Shown: positions 1 through 13,461 of the stretch, one piece after another | Numbering within the stretch: position 1 is the first letter of the stretch | How the letters are laid out: each line of letters opens with the position of its first letter | NCBI GenBank assembly: GCA_964507025.1 | Contig: CAZDOK010000004.1 | Location: 62,001-126,000 of the forward strand | Direction: 5' to 3' | Length of the DNA: 64,000 bases | From: Amarobacter sp964507025 | GTDB taxonomy: Bacteria > Chloroflexota > Dehalococcoidia > Tepidiformales > Tepidiformaceae | Program-made: the position numbers and the translations under genes | The notes under the pieces: model-generated | The model's input: only the letters and a program-made list of their open reading frames with translations | The model's database searches: none | Told to the model about the DNA's origin: nothing

Positions 1-40
1 CACCCGCTGACGCAACATTGACCTTTGAACCGCGCCAGTC

Positions 41-69
41 TTGACCCTCGCCGGAGGCGCTCGTACGTT
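41..69 (+). promoter_or_regulatory. Putative sigma-70-type promoter of dxs
   Basis: TTGACC at 41-46 and TACGTT at 64-69 are separated by exactly 17 nt. The dxs start lies about 85 nt downstream. The hexamers resemble those of the two tRNA promoters in this window. This is inferred from motif and spacing only. Confidence 0.4.
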
Positions 70-159
70 CCATCGTGGTGCGCCTCAACGAGGTAAGCCA
101 CCGTACGGCAGCGCAGGTACACCCGTGGCCTACTTGTCGCTGTCAGGAGGGAACCCGGC

Positions 160-2091
160 TTGACCCAGATTCTCGATCGCGTCGAAGGTCCTCGCGACCT
201 CCGCAGCCTGACCTATGACCAGCTCGACCAGCTCGCCGGAGAGGTACGCCAGTTTCTCGTCGAGACGGTCGACTGCATCGGCGGCGGAGGCCACCTTGCC
301 TCCAATCTCGGCGTCGTGGAGCTCTCCATTGCGCTGCACCGGCTGTTCGACTCGCCGAAGGACAAGATCATCTGGGACGTAAGCCACCAGGTCTATGTCC
401 ACAAGATTCTCACAGGCCGCAAGGACCGGATGAACACCATCCGCCAGTTCGGCGGCCTCTCCGGGTTCGCGGACCGGCACGAAAGCGAACACGACGCGTT
501 CGGCGCTGGCCACGCAGGCACGTCGATCTCCGCCGCCGTCGGCATGGCCGCCGCCCGTGACCTCCTCGGCGAGGACTTCTATGCCATCGCGGTCATCGGC
601 GATGGCGCAATGACCGCCGGCATGGCCCTCGAAGCGATGAACCATGCCGGCCACATGGGCACGCACCGGCTCCTCGTCATCCTGAACGACAACGCCATGT
701 CCATCTCACCCAACGTCGGTGCGCTCTCGCGAAACGTCAACAAGCTCCGGGTAGACCCCCTGTATCGCAACGCCAAGCGCGAAATCGGCGAGCTCGTCGA
801 ACACCTCCCCCTCGGGCGCCAGGTGTGGCGCGGCGCCAAGCGCGTCAAGGCCAGCTTCCGCGACCTCCTGGTGCCGGCGAGCTTCTGGGAACAGTTCGGT
901 TTCGAGTACTACGGCCCCATCGACGGCCACAACATTCAGGAACTCGAGCTGACTCTCGCATCGATCAAGAAGGTCGAAGGCAAGCCCGTCCTGCTCCACA
1001 TCCTCACTGAAAAGGGACACGGCATCCCCGAAGCGGAAGCCGACCCGATTAAGAGTCACAGTGGTACCTACTGGCTCAAGAAGCCCGCGGCACCGGATGC
1101 CCCGCCCGCCCGCCCGACCTATAGCCAGGTCTTTGGGCAGGCCACCCAGGAACTCATCGAGTCCGACCCCCGGGTCGTCGCCATCACGGCGGCCATGCTC
1201 GAAGGCACCGGCCTCGCCCCCGTGCACGAGAAACACCCGGACCGGGTGTTCGATGTTGGCATCGCCGAGCAGCACGCGGTCACCTTCGCCGCGGGTCTCG
1301 CGACGCAGGGAATCCGCCCAATCGCCGCCATCTACTCCACCTTCCTGCAGCGCGGCTTCGACTCGGTCGTCCACGACGTGGTCGTGCAGAACCTGCCCGT
1401 GGTGTTCGCGCTCGACCGCGCGGGGTTCGTGGGCGATGACGGCAAGACCCACCAGGGATTCATCGATATCAGCTACCTGCGGTGCCTGCCGAATATGGTC
1501 ATCAGTGCACCGAAGGACGAGGCCGAACTGCGCGACCTCCTCTACACCGGCATCCACTACGACGGACCCTTCGCGGTCCGGTTCCCACGGGGCTCGGGGC
1601 CCGGGGCGCCCACCGACCTCCCGATGAAGCAGCTCCCGATCGGTCGCGGCGAAGTCCTCCGCGAAGGAGCCGATGTAGCCCTCATTGGGTTCGGGGTTTC
1701 CGTGGGCGAATGCCTGCGTGCCGCGAACATCCTGGAGGAGGCCGGGATCGACGCCGCCGTCGTCAATGCGCGTTATGCAAAGCCGCTGGACTCGGAACTG
1801 GTCGCCCGCTACGCCCGCTCCACCGCCGGGGTCATCACAGTCGAGGAGAACGTACGCGCCGGCGGATTCGGCGATGCCGTGTTGGAGGCCCTGGCTGACG
1901 CGGGGATCGCTGACCGTTGCCTGGCGAATCTCACCATGCCTGACGCCATTGTGGACCACGGTCCGCAGGATACCTTCCGCCAGCTGCACCACGTTGATGG
2001 CGCGGGAATCGCCGCCCGGGTGCGTGATGTCCTCGCCGCAGCCGCACCTGCCGGCCAGCCCGGCCGCGCGGCCGAAGCGGTCGCACCCTGA
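160..2091 (+). CDS. dxs: 1-deoxy-D-xylulose-5-phosphate synthase
   Basis: Thiamine-diphosphate enzyme that condenses pyruvate and glyceraldehyde 3-phosphate, the first step of the cytosolic MEP isoprenoid pathway. The 643 residues match the family length. Visible motifs are HLASNLG (conserved His45), GHAGTSIS near 118, the ThDP/Mg motif GDGAMTAG at about 148 with NDNAMS at 176, and IAEQHAV with the catalytic Glu in the pyrimidine-binding domain. The start is TTG, chosen because a strong AGGAGG at 145-150 sits 9 nt upstream. A polyprenyl synthase begins one base after the stop, so the two are probably co-transcribed and supply isoprenoid chains. Confidence 0.95.
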   Translation: MTQILDRVEGPRDLRSLTYDQLDQLAGEVRQFLVETVDCIGGGGHLASNLGVVELSIALHRLFDSPKDKIIWDVSHQVYVHKILTGRKDRMNTIRQFGGLSGFADRHESEHDAFGAGHAGTSISAAVGMAAARDLLGEDFYAIAVIGDGAMTAGMALEAMNHAGHMGTHRLLVILNDNAMSISPNVGALSRNVNKLRVDPLYRNAKREIGELVEHLPLGRQVWRGAKRVKASFRDLLVPASFWEQFGFEYYGPIDGHNIQELELTLASIKKVEGKPVLLHILTEKGHGIPEAEADPIKSHSGTYWLKKPAAPDAPPARPTYSQVFGQATQELIESDPRVVAITAAMLEGTGLAPVHEKHPDRVFDVGIAEQHAVTFAAGLATQGIRPIAAIYSTFLQRGFDSVVHDVVVQNLPVVFALDRAGFVGDDGKTHQGFIDISYLRCLPNMVISAPKDEAELRDLLYTGIHYDGPFAVRFPRGSGPGAPTDLPMKQLPIGRGEVLREGADVALIGFGVSVGECLRAANILEEAGIDAAVVNARYAKPLDSELVARYARSTAGVITVEENVRAGGFGDAVLEALADAGIADRCLANLTMPDAIVDHGPQDTFRQLHHVDGAGIAARVRDVLAAAAPAGQPGRAAEAVAP

Positions 2092-2092
2092 C

Positions 2093-3097
2093 GTGGCAGG
2101 ATTCCCCGCCGCATTAGCCACGCTCCTCCCCGTCGTCGAGGAAGGCTTGCGTAACGCGATCGGGTCGGGCCAGTCGCGAATCGATGCTGTTGCCCGTTAT
2201 GTCATGGGCTGGGAGGATGAGGCCGGCCGGCCAGCCCACGCCGGCGGGAAGCGCATCCGCCCGGCGCTGTGTCTCTACGCCGGCTCGCTTTACGCCGACA
2301 CCCAGGCGGCGCTTCCCGGGGCCGTCGCAGTCGAGCTGGTCCACAACTTCTCACTCATCCACGACGAGGTCCAGGACCACGATGCCGAGCGCCACGGCAG
2401 GCCGACGCTCTGGGCGCTCCTGGGTGAGGCGCAGGCGATCAATGCGGGTGATCACCTGTACGCCCGCTCCACGCGCGCCCTCCTGGAAGGGCCAGGACAT
2501 CCTGAACCGCGGCTCGCGGCGCTCGCAATCCTGACGAATGCCGTGGAGCGGATGATCGCTGGCCAGTGGGCGGACCTTTCCTTCGAATCGCGAGACGACG
2601 TGACTGCCGAGGAATACCTGGCGATGGTCGCCGGAAAGACCGGGGCACTGCTCGGAGCACCCCTTGCGATGGGTGCGACCCTGGCCGGCGCCCCGCCTGA
2701 GACCGCCCGTGCGCTCGGGGCCTGGGGCGAGGCCGTTGGCCTGGCCTTCCAGATTCACGACGACTATCTCGGCACGTGGGGCAACCCTGACCTGACCGGC
2801 AAATCGAACACAAACGACATCGCCCGGAAGAAGAAGACGCTCCCGGTGATCCATGCGTTACTGAGCCCGGGCGGACCACTCATCCGCGAGATCTATGCTG
2901 GTCCGGACCTGACCGAAGGGCAGATCGCTGCCGTCGTGGCGACGCTCAATGAGGTTGGGTCGGCCGAGTTCACCCGCGACGCTGCCGCGCGCCAGGCCGA
3001 CGCTGCCTCGGCGATCCTGGACACGCTCGACCTGGAGCCTGGACAGAAGGCAGAGCTTCGTGCGATCGGCGAGTATCTCATCCATCGCGACGCCTGA
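2093..3097 (+). CDS. Polyprenyl (isoprenyl) diphosphate synthase
   Basis: All-trans prenyltransferase that extends allylic diphosphates with IPP for quinone side chains, carotenoids or lipids. It has 334 residues from a GTG that starts one base after the dxs stop; translational coupling is likely since no clear ribosome site is seen. GGKRIRPAL near 51-59 binds IPP. The first aspartate-rich motif is the variant HDEVQD (about 90-95) followed by RHGRPT. The second is DDYLGTWG at about 223, followed by RKKTLPV. The DExxD first motif and DDYLG second motif differ from classical DDxxD, so chain length (geranylgeranyl or longer) cannot be assigned from sequence alone. Confidence 0.9.
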   Translation: MAGFPAALATLLPVVEEGLRNAIGSGQSRIDAVARYVMGWEDEAGRPAHAGGKRIRPALCLYAGSLYADTQAALPGAVAVELVHNFSLIHDEVQDHDAERHGRPTLWALLGEAQAINAGDHLYARSTRALLEGPGHPEPRLAALAILTNAVERMIAGQWADLSFESRDDVTAEEYLAMVAGKTGALLGAPLAMGATLAGAPPETARALGAWGEAVGLAFQIHDDYLGTWGNPDLTGKSNTNDIARKKKTLPVIHALLSPGGPLIREIYAGPDLTEGQIAAVVATLNEVGSAEFTRDAAARQADAASAILDTLDLEPGQKAELRAIGEYLIHRDA

Positions 3098-3099
3098 GA

Positions 3100-3128
3100 T
3101 TGCCTGTTTGGGGGCACTCCCCTAGCGT
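3100..3128 (+). promoter_or_regulatory. Promoter giving a leaderless transcript
   Basis: TTGCCT (3100-3105), 17 nt spacer, TAGCGT (3123-3128), then only 6 nt to the GTG start at 3135. No Shine-Dalgarno sequence fits in that space, so transcription probably starts at or next to the start codon. Confidence 0.45.
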
Positions 3129-3134
3129 CACCCT

Positions 3135-3725
3135 GTGTTCGAAAACGTTGCTCAGGACATTGAGGTCGGCACGCGCTGGCATAGCGTTCCGGTGATTCGA
3201 GCCAGGTTCGGTGACCGCGCCGAGCGCGCGGCAGCGATCCTTCTCTCTGCCGAGCTTCAGGTCGTGCTGATCTACCGCTTCCAGGCATGGGCGCACGCCA
3301 GGCGCATTCCGCTGGTCCCCAACCTCTGCCGCAGGCTGACCATGCTGCTGGCTTCGGTATCGGTCGGCGATTCGGTGACCATCGGCCCTGGTCTCCTCCT
3401 GAACCACGGCCAGGTCACCATCGACGGCAGAGTCACGATCGGGAAGTTTTGCAACATCGCACCTTATGTCACCATCGGACTCGACACCGGTGGGCCGGGC
3501 CCCACACTGGTTGGACCCACCATCGGGAATTACGTGTTTGTGGGCACCGGCGCCAAAGTCCTCGGGCCGGTTACGATCGGTGATAACTCGCGCATCGGGG
3601 CCAACGCCGTCGTGATGTGCGACGTTCCAGCGAATTCCACCGCCGTGGGAGTGCCAGCACGCGTGATTCCGCACGAGCACCCCCTGGGCCCGGCCATGAA
3701 GTCTCCTGCTACCCGGGATCCTTAG
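3135..3725 (+). CDS. Serine O-acetyltransferase-like hexapeptide-repeat protein
   Basis: A 196-residue left-handed beta-helix acyltransferase. An N-terminal helical part (about 1-75, with an LIYRFQAW segment) is followed by hexapeptide repeats such as VTIGPG, VTIDGR and VTIGKF and the C-terminal VGVPARVI motif typical of the CysE family. CysE-type enzymes acetylate serine for cysteine synthesis, but the N-terminal part is shorter than in E. coli CysE and the acceptor is uncertain; a sugar or other acyl acceptor is possible. The start is GTG, preceded by a -10 box rather than a ribosome site. Its stop overlaps the convergent gltD stop. Confidence 0.7.
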   Translation: MFENVAQDIEVGTRWHSVPVIRARFGDRAERAAAILLSAELQVVLIYRFQAWAHARRIPLVPNLCRRLTMLLASVSVGDSVTIGPGLLLNHGQVTIDGRVTIGKFCNIAPYVTIGLDTGGPGPTLVGPTIGNYVFVGTGAKVLGPVTIGDNSRIGANAVVMCDVPANSTAVGVPARVIPHEHPLGPAMKSPATRDP

Positions 3726-3739
3726 TTCCCGGGCAGCAG
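3706..3739. terminator. Hairpin between convergent genes, both stop codons in the loop
   Basis: Arms 3706-3718 and 3727-3739 are complementary over 13 positions with one A/C mismatch. The 8-nt loop holds the overlapping stop codons of the upstream acetyltransferase (TAG, 3723-3725) and gltD (TAA on the minus strand, 3722-3724). There is no T-run, so it may act as a bidirectional attenuating hairpin rather than a classical terminator. Confidence 0.5.
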
Positions 3740-5153
3740 CGTTTCGCCCATCAGATACTCGTCGATGCCCCGTGCGGCGGCACGGCCCTCCGCGATTGCC
3801 CAGACAATGAGTGACTGGCCGCGGGTCATGTCACCCGCCGTGAACACGCCCGGTACAGAGGTCATCTTGTTCTCATCGGCCTTCACGTTGCCGCGCTCGG
3901 TGAGCTCCAGCCCGAGCTGTTTGACCATCCCTGTCCGTTGCGGTCCCAGGAAGCCCATCGCGAGCAGGAGCAGTTCGACGGGCTCTTCGAACTCAGTGCC
4001 CGGGACTTCTTTCATCACCTGGCGGCCATCTTCATTCACGAACTCCACGCGGACACCATGCAGCGCCGTCAGCTTGCCATCGTGCCCGGCGAGCCGCTTT
4101 GTCAGGATGGAGTAGTCGCGCACGCCACCCTCTTCATGAGCGGAGGACACGCGGTAGATGTTGGGCCAGGTCGGCCACGGGTTCTCCGGCGGGCGCGAGG
4201 ATGGCGGCTTTGGCAGCAGTTCGTATTGCAGCACCTCGGTTGCACCCTGGCGCAGCGCGGTTCCCAAACAGTCAGCCCCGGTATCTCCGCCGCCGAGGAT
4301 AATGACGCGCTTGCCCTTCGCCGAGATGAACCGGTCCGCCGGGATCTCATCGCCGGCATTCCGGCGGTTTTGCATGGGCAGGTACTCCATCGCCAGGTGG
4401 ACTCCGTCGAGCTCCCGCCCGGGCACATCCAGGTCCCGTGCCAGCGTGGCGCCGCCGGTCAGACAGATGGCGTCGAATTGGGTCACCAGCTCGCGCGCAT
4501 CGATATCCACGCCGATGTTCGTGGAAGGGCGGAACATGACGCCCTCGGCCTCCATCTGTGCGAGGCGCCGGTCGATAAACCGCTTCTCCATCTTGAAGTC
4601 GGGGATGCCATACCGGAGGAGCCCGCCAATGCGGTCGTCGCGCTCGAAGAGCGTGACCGTGTGGCCCGCACGGGCGAGCTGCTGGGCACAGGCCAGCCCG
4701 GCCGGGCCTGAGCCGATGACTGCCACGGTCTTCCCGGTCCTGGCGCGCGCCGGTTCGGGAACGATCCAGCCTTCGTTCCAGGCGCGCTCGATGATCGTGA
4801 ACTCGACCTGCTTAATCGTAACCGGGTCGTTGTTGATGCCGAGCACGCATGCAGCCTCGCACGGCGCCGGGCACAACCGCCCGGTGAACTCCGGGAAGTT
4901 GTTGGTCGCGTGCAACCGGTCAATGGCGTCGCGCCACTTGTCGCGGTACACCAGGTCATTCCAGTCGGGAATGATGTTACCCAGCGGGCAGCCCTGGTGG
5001 CAGAAGGGAATCCCGCAATCCATGCAGCGCGCGGCCTGGCGCTTCAAGTGGTCGACAGGGAACTCCTCGTATACCTCGAGCCAGTCGTGCACACGCTCCT
5101 CGACGGGACGGCGGGTCGGCGTCTCACGCGTGAACTCCAGGAATCCGGTCGGC

Positions 5154-5161
<8 letters not shown>
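3722..5161 (-). CDS. gltD: Glutamate synthase (NADPH) small subunit
   Basis: Supplies electrons from NAD(P)H to the large subunit for 2-oxoglutarate plus glutamine to two glutamates. N-terminal cysteine clusters (CMDCGIPFC, GCPLGN, LCPAPCEAAC) would hold 4Fe-4S centres. The FAD motif GSGPAGLACAQQLARAGH and the NADPH motif GGGDTGADC follow. The GTG at 5161 is preferred over an ATG at 5185: GGAGGTGG lies about 5 nt upstream, the resulting N-terminus (VAKPTGFLEF) matches the family, and it overlaps the gltB stop by 8 nt, indicating coupling. Length is 479 aa, normal for GltD. Confidence 0.93.
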
Positions 5162-9716
<4,555 letters not shown>

Positions 9717-9760
9717 CGTCCTCTTCCCCCCAAAATCACAGTCTCAAAATGCCCCGCCTT

Positions 9761-9828
9761 TTTGCGAATGCCACGGCCCCCGCGGTGCCGGCGGATTCGC
9801 CGCCCACGATTGTGAAAACATTCGCAAA
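9761..9828. promoter_or_regulatory. 10-bp inverted repeat in the gltB upstream region
   Basis: TTTGCGAATG at 9761-9770 is the exact reverse complement of CATTCGCAAA at 9819-9828, with 48 nt between the arms. The pair lies in the roughly 260-nt divergent gap upstream of gltB and the aminotransferase. The spacing is too wide for a simple hairpin and suggests two copies of a protein-binding site in opposite orientation. The binding protein is unknown. Confidence 0.4.
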
Positions 9829-9942
9829 GTCAGGCGAACAGTTGGGTGAGTTTGCAGTATATCAGCCATGTCAAGCCATCCGTCGACCCCCGGATTCTCA
9901 ATCCCACCCATGCCTCACACCTATCCATCGCCATGCGGCGGG

Positions 9943-9948
9943 TATACT
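9943..9948 (+). promoter_or_regulatory. -10-like box TATACT
   Basis: TATACT 29 nt upstream of the aminotransferase ATG at 9978. No convincing -35 is visible at 16-18 nt spacing. Confidence 0.4.
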
Positions 9949-9977
9949 TGGCCCAGCTTCTCACCGGCAGGCACCCG

Positions 9978-11210
9978 ATGACTGAGTCGTACTGGACCCC
10001 CGAAACCATCGAGGACATGGTCAGCGCGCGCGCGAAGATCCTTGGCCCGGCCGTTTGGGCTGCGGCCACACCGGACCCGCGCCATCTCATCTCTTTCGCC
10101 GGGGGCCTGCCCGATATCCCCTCCCTCCCGGGCGAGCAGCTGCTGCGCGCTGCCCGCACGGTCATCGACCGCGAGCAGAAAGAAGCCCTGGAATACGGCG
10201 GGACCTACGGGTCTCTTCCCCTTCGCGAAGCCATCGCCGAGCGCTCCACACGGATCGAGGGCATCCCCGTCTCCCGTGACAACGTGCTCATCGCCAGCGG
10301 TTCGGCTCACGCGATCGGCATGGTCTGCGAGACGCTCCTGGACCCCGGTGATTATGTCATGGTCGAAAGCCCCAACTTCCCCGGGAGCATGCGCACCATC
10401 CGCTCCTTTGGCGCGCACCAGGTCGCCATCCCGATGGACGAATACGGCATGCGTACAGATGTCCTGGCGGCCGAGCTTCACAGGCTGGCCGACCAGGGCA
10501 AGCGGGCAAAGTTCGTCTACTGCATCCCGAACCACCAGAACCCGGCCGGCTGCACGCTCGCGCTCGAACGTCGCCATGAGCTGCTGGAGGTTGTCCGCGA
10601 GCATCGGACGTTCGTGCTGGAGGATGATGCCTACGGGGAGCTCTGGTTCGAGACGCCACCGCCCCCCTCGATCTTCGCCCTCAGCAACGGAGACCACGGC
10701 ATCAAGGTCTCCAGCTTCTCAAAGATCATCGCCACCGGGCTGCGGATGGGCTGGATCACCGGTGCCCCGGCGCTCGTCTCGCGCATTGCGGCTCTCCGAT
10801 ATGACATGGGCAGCAGCCCCTTCCTGGGCCGGGTCATCGCCGAGATGATTCGCAACGGCGACCTCGACCGGCACATCGAGAACCTCCGAAGCATCTACCT
10901 CCGCAAGCTGGAACGCGTGGAGGATGCGCTCGCCCGGTACTGCGCCGACTACTGCAACTACGTCCGGCCTCTCGGCGGGTTCTTCCTGTGGCTCCAGCTC
11001 CGCCCTGGCATGAGCTCGCGGGATGTCCAGCTTGCCGCGAACGAGCGCGGTGTGATCGTGGGACAGGGGCCGCAGTTCTTCGCCGATGGGCAGGCGACCA
11101 ACCACCTCCGTCTCGCCTTCAGCTACGTTGCCATGGAAGAGATCGAGGAAGGCATCCACCGCCTCGGCGACGCCATGGCTGAGGGGGCGGCGCGCTCGAC
11201 GGCGAAATAG
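9978..11210 (+). CDS. PLP-dependent aminotransferase, class I/II
   Basis: A fold-type I aminotransferase of 410 residues, of the group that includes 2-aminoadipate transaminases and the catalytic half of MocR proteins. Visible are AGGLPDIPSLP near 41, YGGTYGSLPLREAIAE near 73, IPNHQNPAG near 183, and the PLP lysine at about 249 in SSFSKI. The frame is open further upstream, but the ATG at 9978 is chosen because the protein then begins as family members do and a -10 box lies upstream. No HTH domain is present. The donor is not determinable; next to gltBD it probably uses glutamate/2-oxoglutarate. Confidence 0.88.
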   Translation: MTESYWTPETIEDMVSARAKILGPAVWAAATPDPRHLISFAGGLPDIPSLPGEQLLRAARTVIDREQKEALEYGGTYGSLPLREAIAERSTRIEGIPVSRDNVLIASGSAHAIGMVCETLLDPGDYVMVESPNFPGSMRTIRSFGAHQVAIPMDEYGMRTDVLAAELHRLADQGKRAKFVYCIPNHQNPAGCTLALERRHELLEVVREHRTFVLEDDAYGELWFETPPPPSIFALSNGDHGIKVSSFSKIIATGLRMGWITGAPALVSRIAALRYDMGSSPFLGRVIAEMIRNGDLDRHIENLRSIYLRKLERVEDALARYCADYCNYVRPLGGFFLWLQLRPGMSSRDVQLAANERGVIVGQGPQFFADGQATNHLRLAFSYVAMEEIEEGIHRLGDAMAEGAARSTAK

Positions 11211-11239
11211 TCCTCGGAGCGCTTCGCACCCGGTGCCGG

Positions 11240-11245
11240 TAGAAT
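11240..11245 (+). promoter_or_regulatory. -10-like box TAGAAT
   Basis: TAGAAT 21 nt upstream of the ATG at 11267. GGGAGGG lies between box and start, so this transcript would have a short leader. Confidence 0.35.
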
Positions 11246-11266
11246 CGCCGCCCGGGAGGGACCTTC

Positions 11267-12100
11267 ATGCACAAAGCCACCATCGGGAACCTCGAAGTCA
11301 CGGCGCTGCTCGACGCTCCCATCCTCATGGACCCCCGCCAGTTCATGCCGCAACACGCCGAATCGTTCATGGCCGAGTTCGGGCACCTGGCCGACGAGCG
11401 TGGCTTGATGCAGATGGCCGTCACCTGCTACCTGGTCCGCTCCGCTGGCAGGAACTACCTGGTCGATACAGGCCTCGGGCCCCGAAAGCGTCCGGGCTTC
11501 CCCGGCGGCAACCTCGACCTCGCGCTCCGGGAAGCAGGCCTCTCGCCTGCGGACATCGATGCGGTCGTCCACACGCACTTGCACATCGATCACGTCGGCT
11601 GGAACACGTTCGACCGCGAGGATGGGGGCCGCGAGGTGTTCTTCCCCAACGCGCGATTCTTCATCCAACAAGCGGAGTGGGACTACTGGATGACCCCCGA
11701 CCGGCTCGCGCAACCCGCGAACGCCCACCTCTTGGAATGCGTCGAGCCGTTGCGAAACTCCGGCCGCATCGTGTCCGTCGACGGTGAACACCCCATCGAT
11801 GCACACCTCACGTGCGTCCCCACTCCCGGACACACCCCGGGCCATGTTGCCATTGGCCTGGTGTCGGCCGGCGAACGGGCCGTCATCATCGGCGATGCCT
11901 CGCACCACCCTGCCCAGCTCATCCACCCGGACTGGTCACCAGCGTTCGATATCGACCCCGTGCAATCGGCAGCGACGCGCGATCGGTTGTTCGACTGGGC
12001 GATTGAGGAGCAGCGCACCTGGCTGGCTGGCCACTGGGAGCACCCGGGCATCGGCCGCCTGATCCGCCTGAACGGGAAGCGAGTCTTCCAGGCACTCTAG
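11267..12100 (+). CDS. Metallo-beta-lactamase-fold hydrolase (lactonase-like)
   Basis: 277 residues with the binuclear zinc motif HTHLHIDHVG (His103, His105, Asp108, His109), then TPGHTPGHVA and GDASHHP supplying the remaining ligands. The overall pattern, including an N-terminal substrate-loop region and the VDTGLGPRK stretch, resembles the AttM/AiiA N-acyl-homoserine-lactonase branch of the fold. Family branches also include other lactonases and thioesterases, so the substrate is not assigned. GGGAGGG lies about 6 nt before the ATG. No signal peptide, so cytoplasmic. Confidence 0.82.
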   Translation: MHKATIGNLEVTALLDAPILMDPRQFMPQHAESFMAEFGHLADERGLMQMAVTCYLVRSAGRNYLVDTGLGPRKRPGFPGGNLDLALREAGLSPADIDAVVHTHLHIDHVGWNTFDREDGGREVFFPNARFFIQQAEWDYWMTPDRLAQPANAHLLECVEPLRNSGRIVSVDGEHPIDAHLTCVPTPGHTPGHVAIGLVSAGERAVIIGDASHHPAQLIHPDWSPAFDIDPVQSAATRDRLFDWAIEEQRTWLAGHWEHPGIGRLIRLNGKRVFQAL

Positions 12101-12122
12101 CGGGCGGTTCCAGGGCGGGTCG

Positions 12123-12128
12123 TATACT
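12123..12128 (+). promoter_or_regulatory. -10-like box TATACT
   Basis: TATACT 27 nt before the ATG at 12156, with a CGGAG ribosome site between them. No good -35. Confidence 0.35.
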
Positions 12129-12155
12129 CGGCGCCTCTACTCACCGGAGAATGCA

Positions 12156-13373
12156 ATGTCGATCGAGATTCGTCCGTGCGCTGATGCCGACGAGATGCAG
12201 CAGTATGGCCGCATCGTGAGCTATGTCTTCGCCTCCACAGATGGCGTAAACGAGGAGGTGGCGGCGACCCTTCCGGAGTGGACCACCTGTGCATGGGTCG
12301 ATGGCGTCATGGCCTCCACCCTCGGCGCGTTCCCATTCACCATGCGCCTGAACGGGGCTCCCGTCCGGGCGGGCGGCGTGACCGCCGTTGGCACTCTGCC
12401 GGCGTACCGGCGCCAGGGCCTGCTCCGGGCCACGATGACCCGGGCGCTCGAAACCATGCACGAGCGCGAGCAGCCCCTTGCCATCCTCTGGGCCAGCATG
12501 GGAGCCATCTACCAGCGGTTTGGGTACGGCCTGGCAACCTCCCACGTCAGGTACTCCTTCGACCCGCGTTTCGCGGCCCTTCGCGATGTTGCTCCTGCAG
12601 GCGGACGAGTCGAGCTGCTGCCCGGGCCTGAGGAGGCCCTCCCGCTGTTGAAGCAGGTGTACATCCAGTGGGCCACCCCACGGAATCTGGTCCTCCACCG
12701 GGCGACCCCGCTGTGGATGTCGAGCACGCTCCGGCCGCCGAAGAAGGACGCGCCCGTTTACTCTGGCCTTTTCCGCGATTCCATCGGCGAACCACGGGGG
12801 CACCTGGTGTACAGCACGGAGGAGCGACCGACTGGCGAGCCTGGCCCGGACCAAGTCATGACTGTCAGCGACTTCATCGCGCTCGATGTCGCGGCTGCCA
12901 TGGCGCTCTGGGAGTACATCCGGAATCACGACCTGGTCCGAACGGTCGAGCTCCACGGCATGCCGGAAGACAGCCCCATCCCCGCCCTGCTCCTGGAGCC
13001 TCGCATGCTGAACAGCCGAGTCAGCGATGGCATCTGGATGCGCGTGGTCGATGCGGAGGCCGCACTCGCGGCGCGGCCATATGGCGCGCGCGGTTCCTTG
13101 AGCCTCGCCATTCAGGGCGACTCACTCTGCCCGTGGAACAACGGCACCTACCTGATGGAAACAGACGGGCCGACGGCGGACGTCAGGAGAACGGACCGGC
13201 AGCCGGACCTCACGCTGTCGCCAAACGTTCTCGCATCGCTGGTGGCGGGATACCGGAGCGCCACGTACTTCCACCGCGCCGGCCTGTTGCAGGCTCGTGA
13301 CGAAGGTTCGCTCCGCACGGCCGATGCTCTCTTCCGAACGGAGTATGCGCCTCACTGCCCTAACAGCTTCTGA
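12156..13373 (+). CDS. Eis-like GNAT N-acetyltransferase
   Basis: 405 residues, the usual size of Eis-type proteins, which combine two GNAT folds with a C-terminal sterol-carrier-protein-like domain. The acetyl-CoA-binding signature is VTAVGTLPAYRRQGLLRATM (about 73-92). It is followed by ILWASMGAIYQRFGYG, the family's W/F-GY segment, and the C-terminal half ends in an SCP2-like region. Mycobacterial Eis acetylates aminoglycosides and protein lysines, but most environmental homologues have no known substrate. It stands alone between a hydrolase and a peptidase. Confidence 0.85.
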   Translation: MSIEIRPCADADEMQQYGRIVSYVFASTDGVNEEVAATLPEWTTCAWVDGVMASTLGAFPFTMRLNGAPVRAGGVTAVGTLPAYRRQGLLRATMTRALETMHEREQPLAILWASMGAIYQRFGYGLATSHVRYSFDPRFAALRDVAPAGGRVELLPGPEEALPLLKQVYIQWATPRNLVLHRATPLWMSSTLRPPKKDAPVYSGLFRDSIGEPRGHLVYSTEERPTGEPGPDQVMTVSDFIALDVAAAMALWEYIRNHDLVRTVELHGMPEDSPIPALLLEPRMLNSRVSDGIWMRVVDAEAALAARPYGARGSLSLAIQGDSLCPWNNGTYLMETDGPTADVRRTDRQPDLTLSPNVLASLVAGYRSATYFHRAGLLQARDEGSLRTADALFRTEYAPHCPNSF

Positions 13374-13423
13374 CCGCCCGGGTAGGGCGCCCGCCTCCGC
13401 CGGGCCTGCCTGTTGCCGCCTCG

Positions 13424-13431
13424 TATAGACT
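13424..13431 (+). promoter_or_regulatory. -10-like box TATAGACT
   Basis: Overlapping TATAGA/TAGACT about 30 nt upstream of the M16 peptidase ATG at 13462. Confidence 0.35.
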
Positions 13432-13461
13432 GTCCGGAACACCGTCTGGCGAGAGCGTGAC

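Noticed and set aside
706..2121. Long minus-strand open frame opposite dxs
   Set aside because: It is the antisense shadow of a clear dxs gene, a known artefact in high-GC DNA; no family resemblance.
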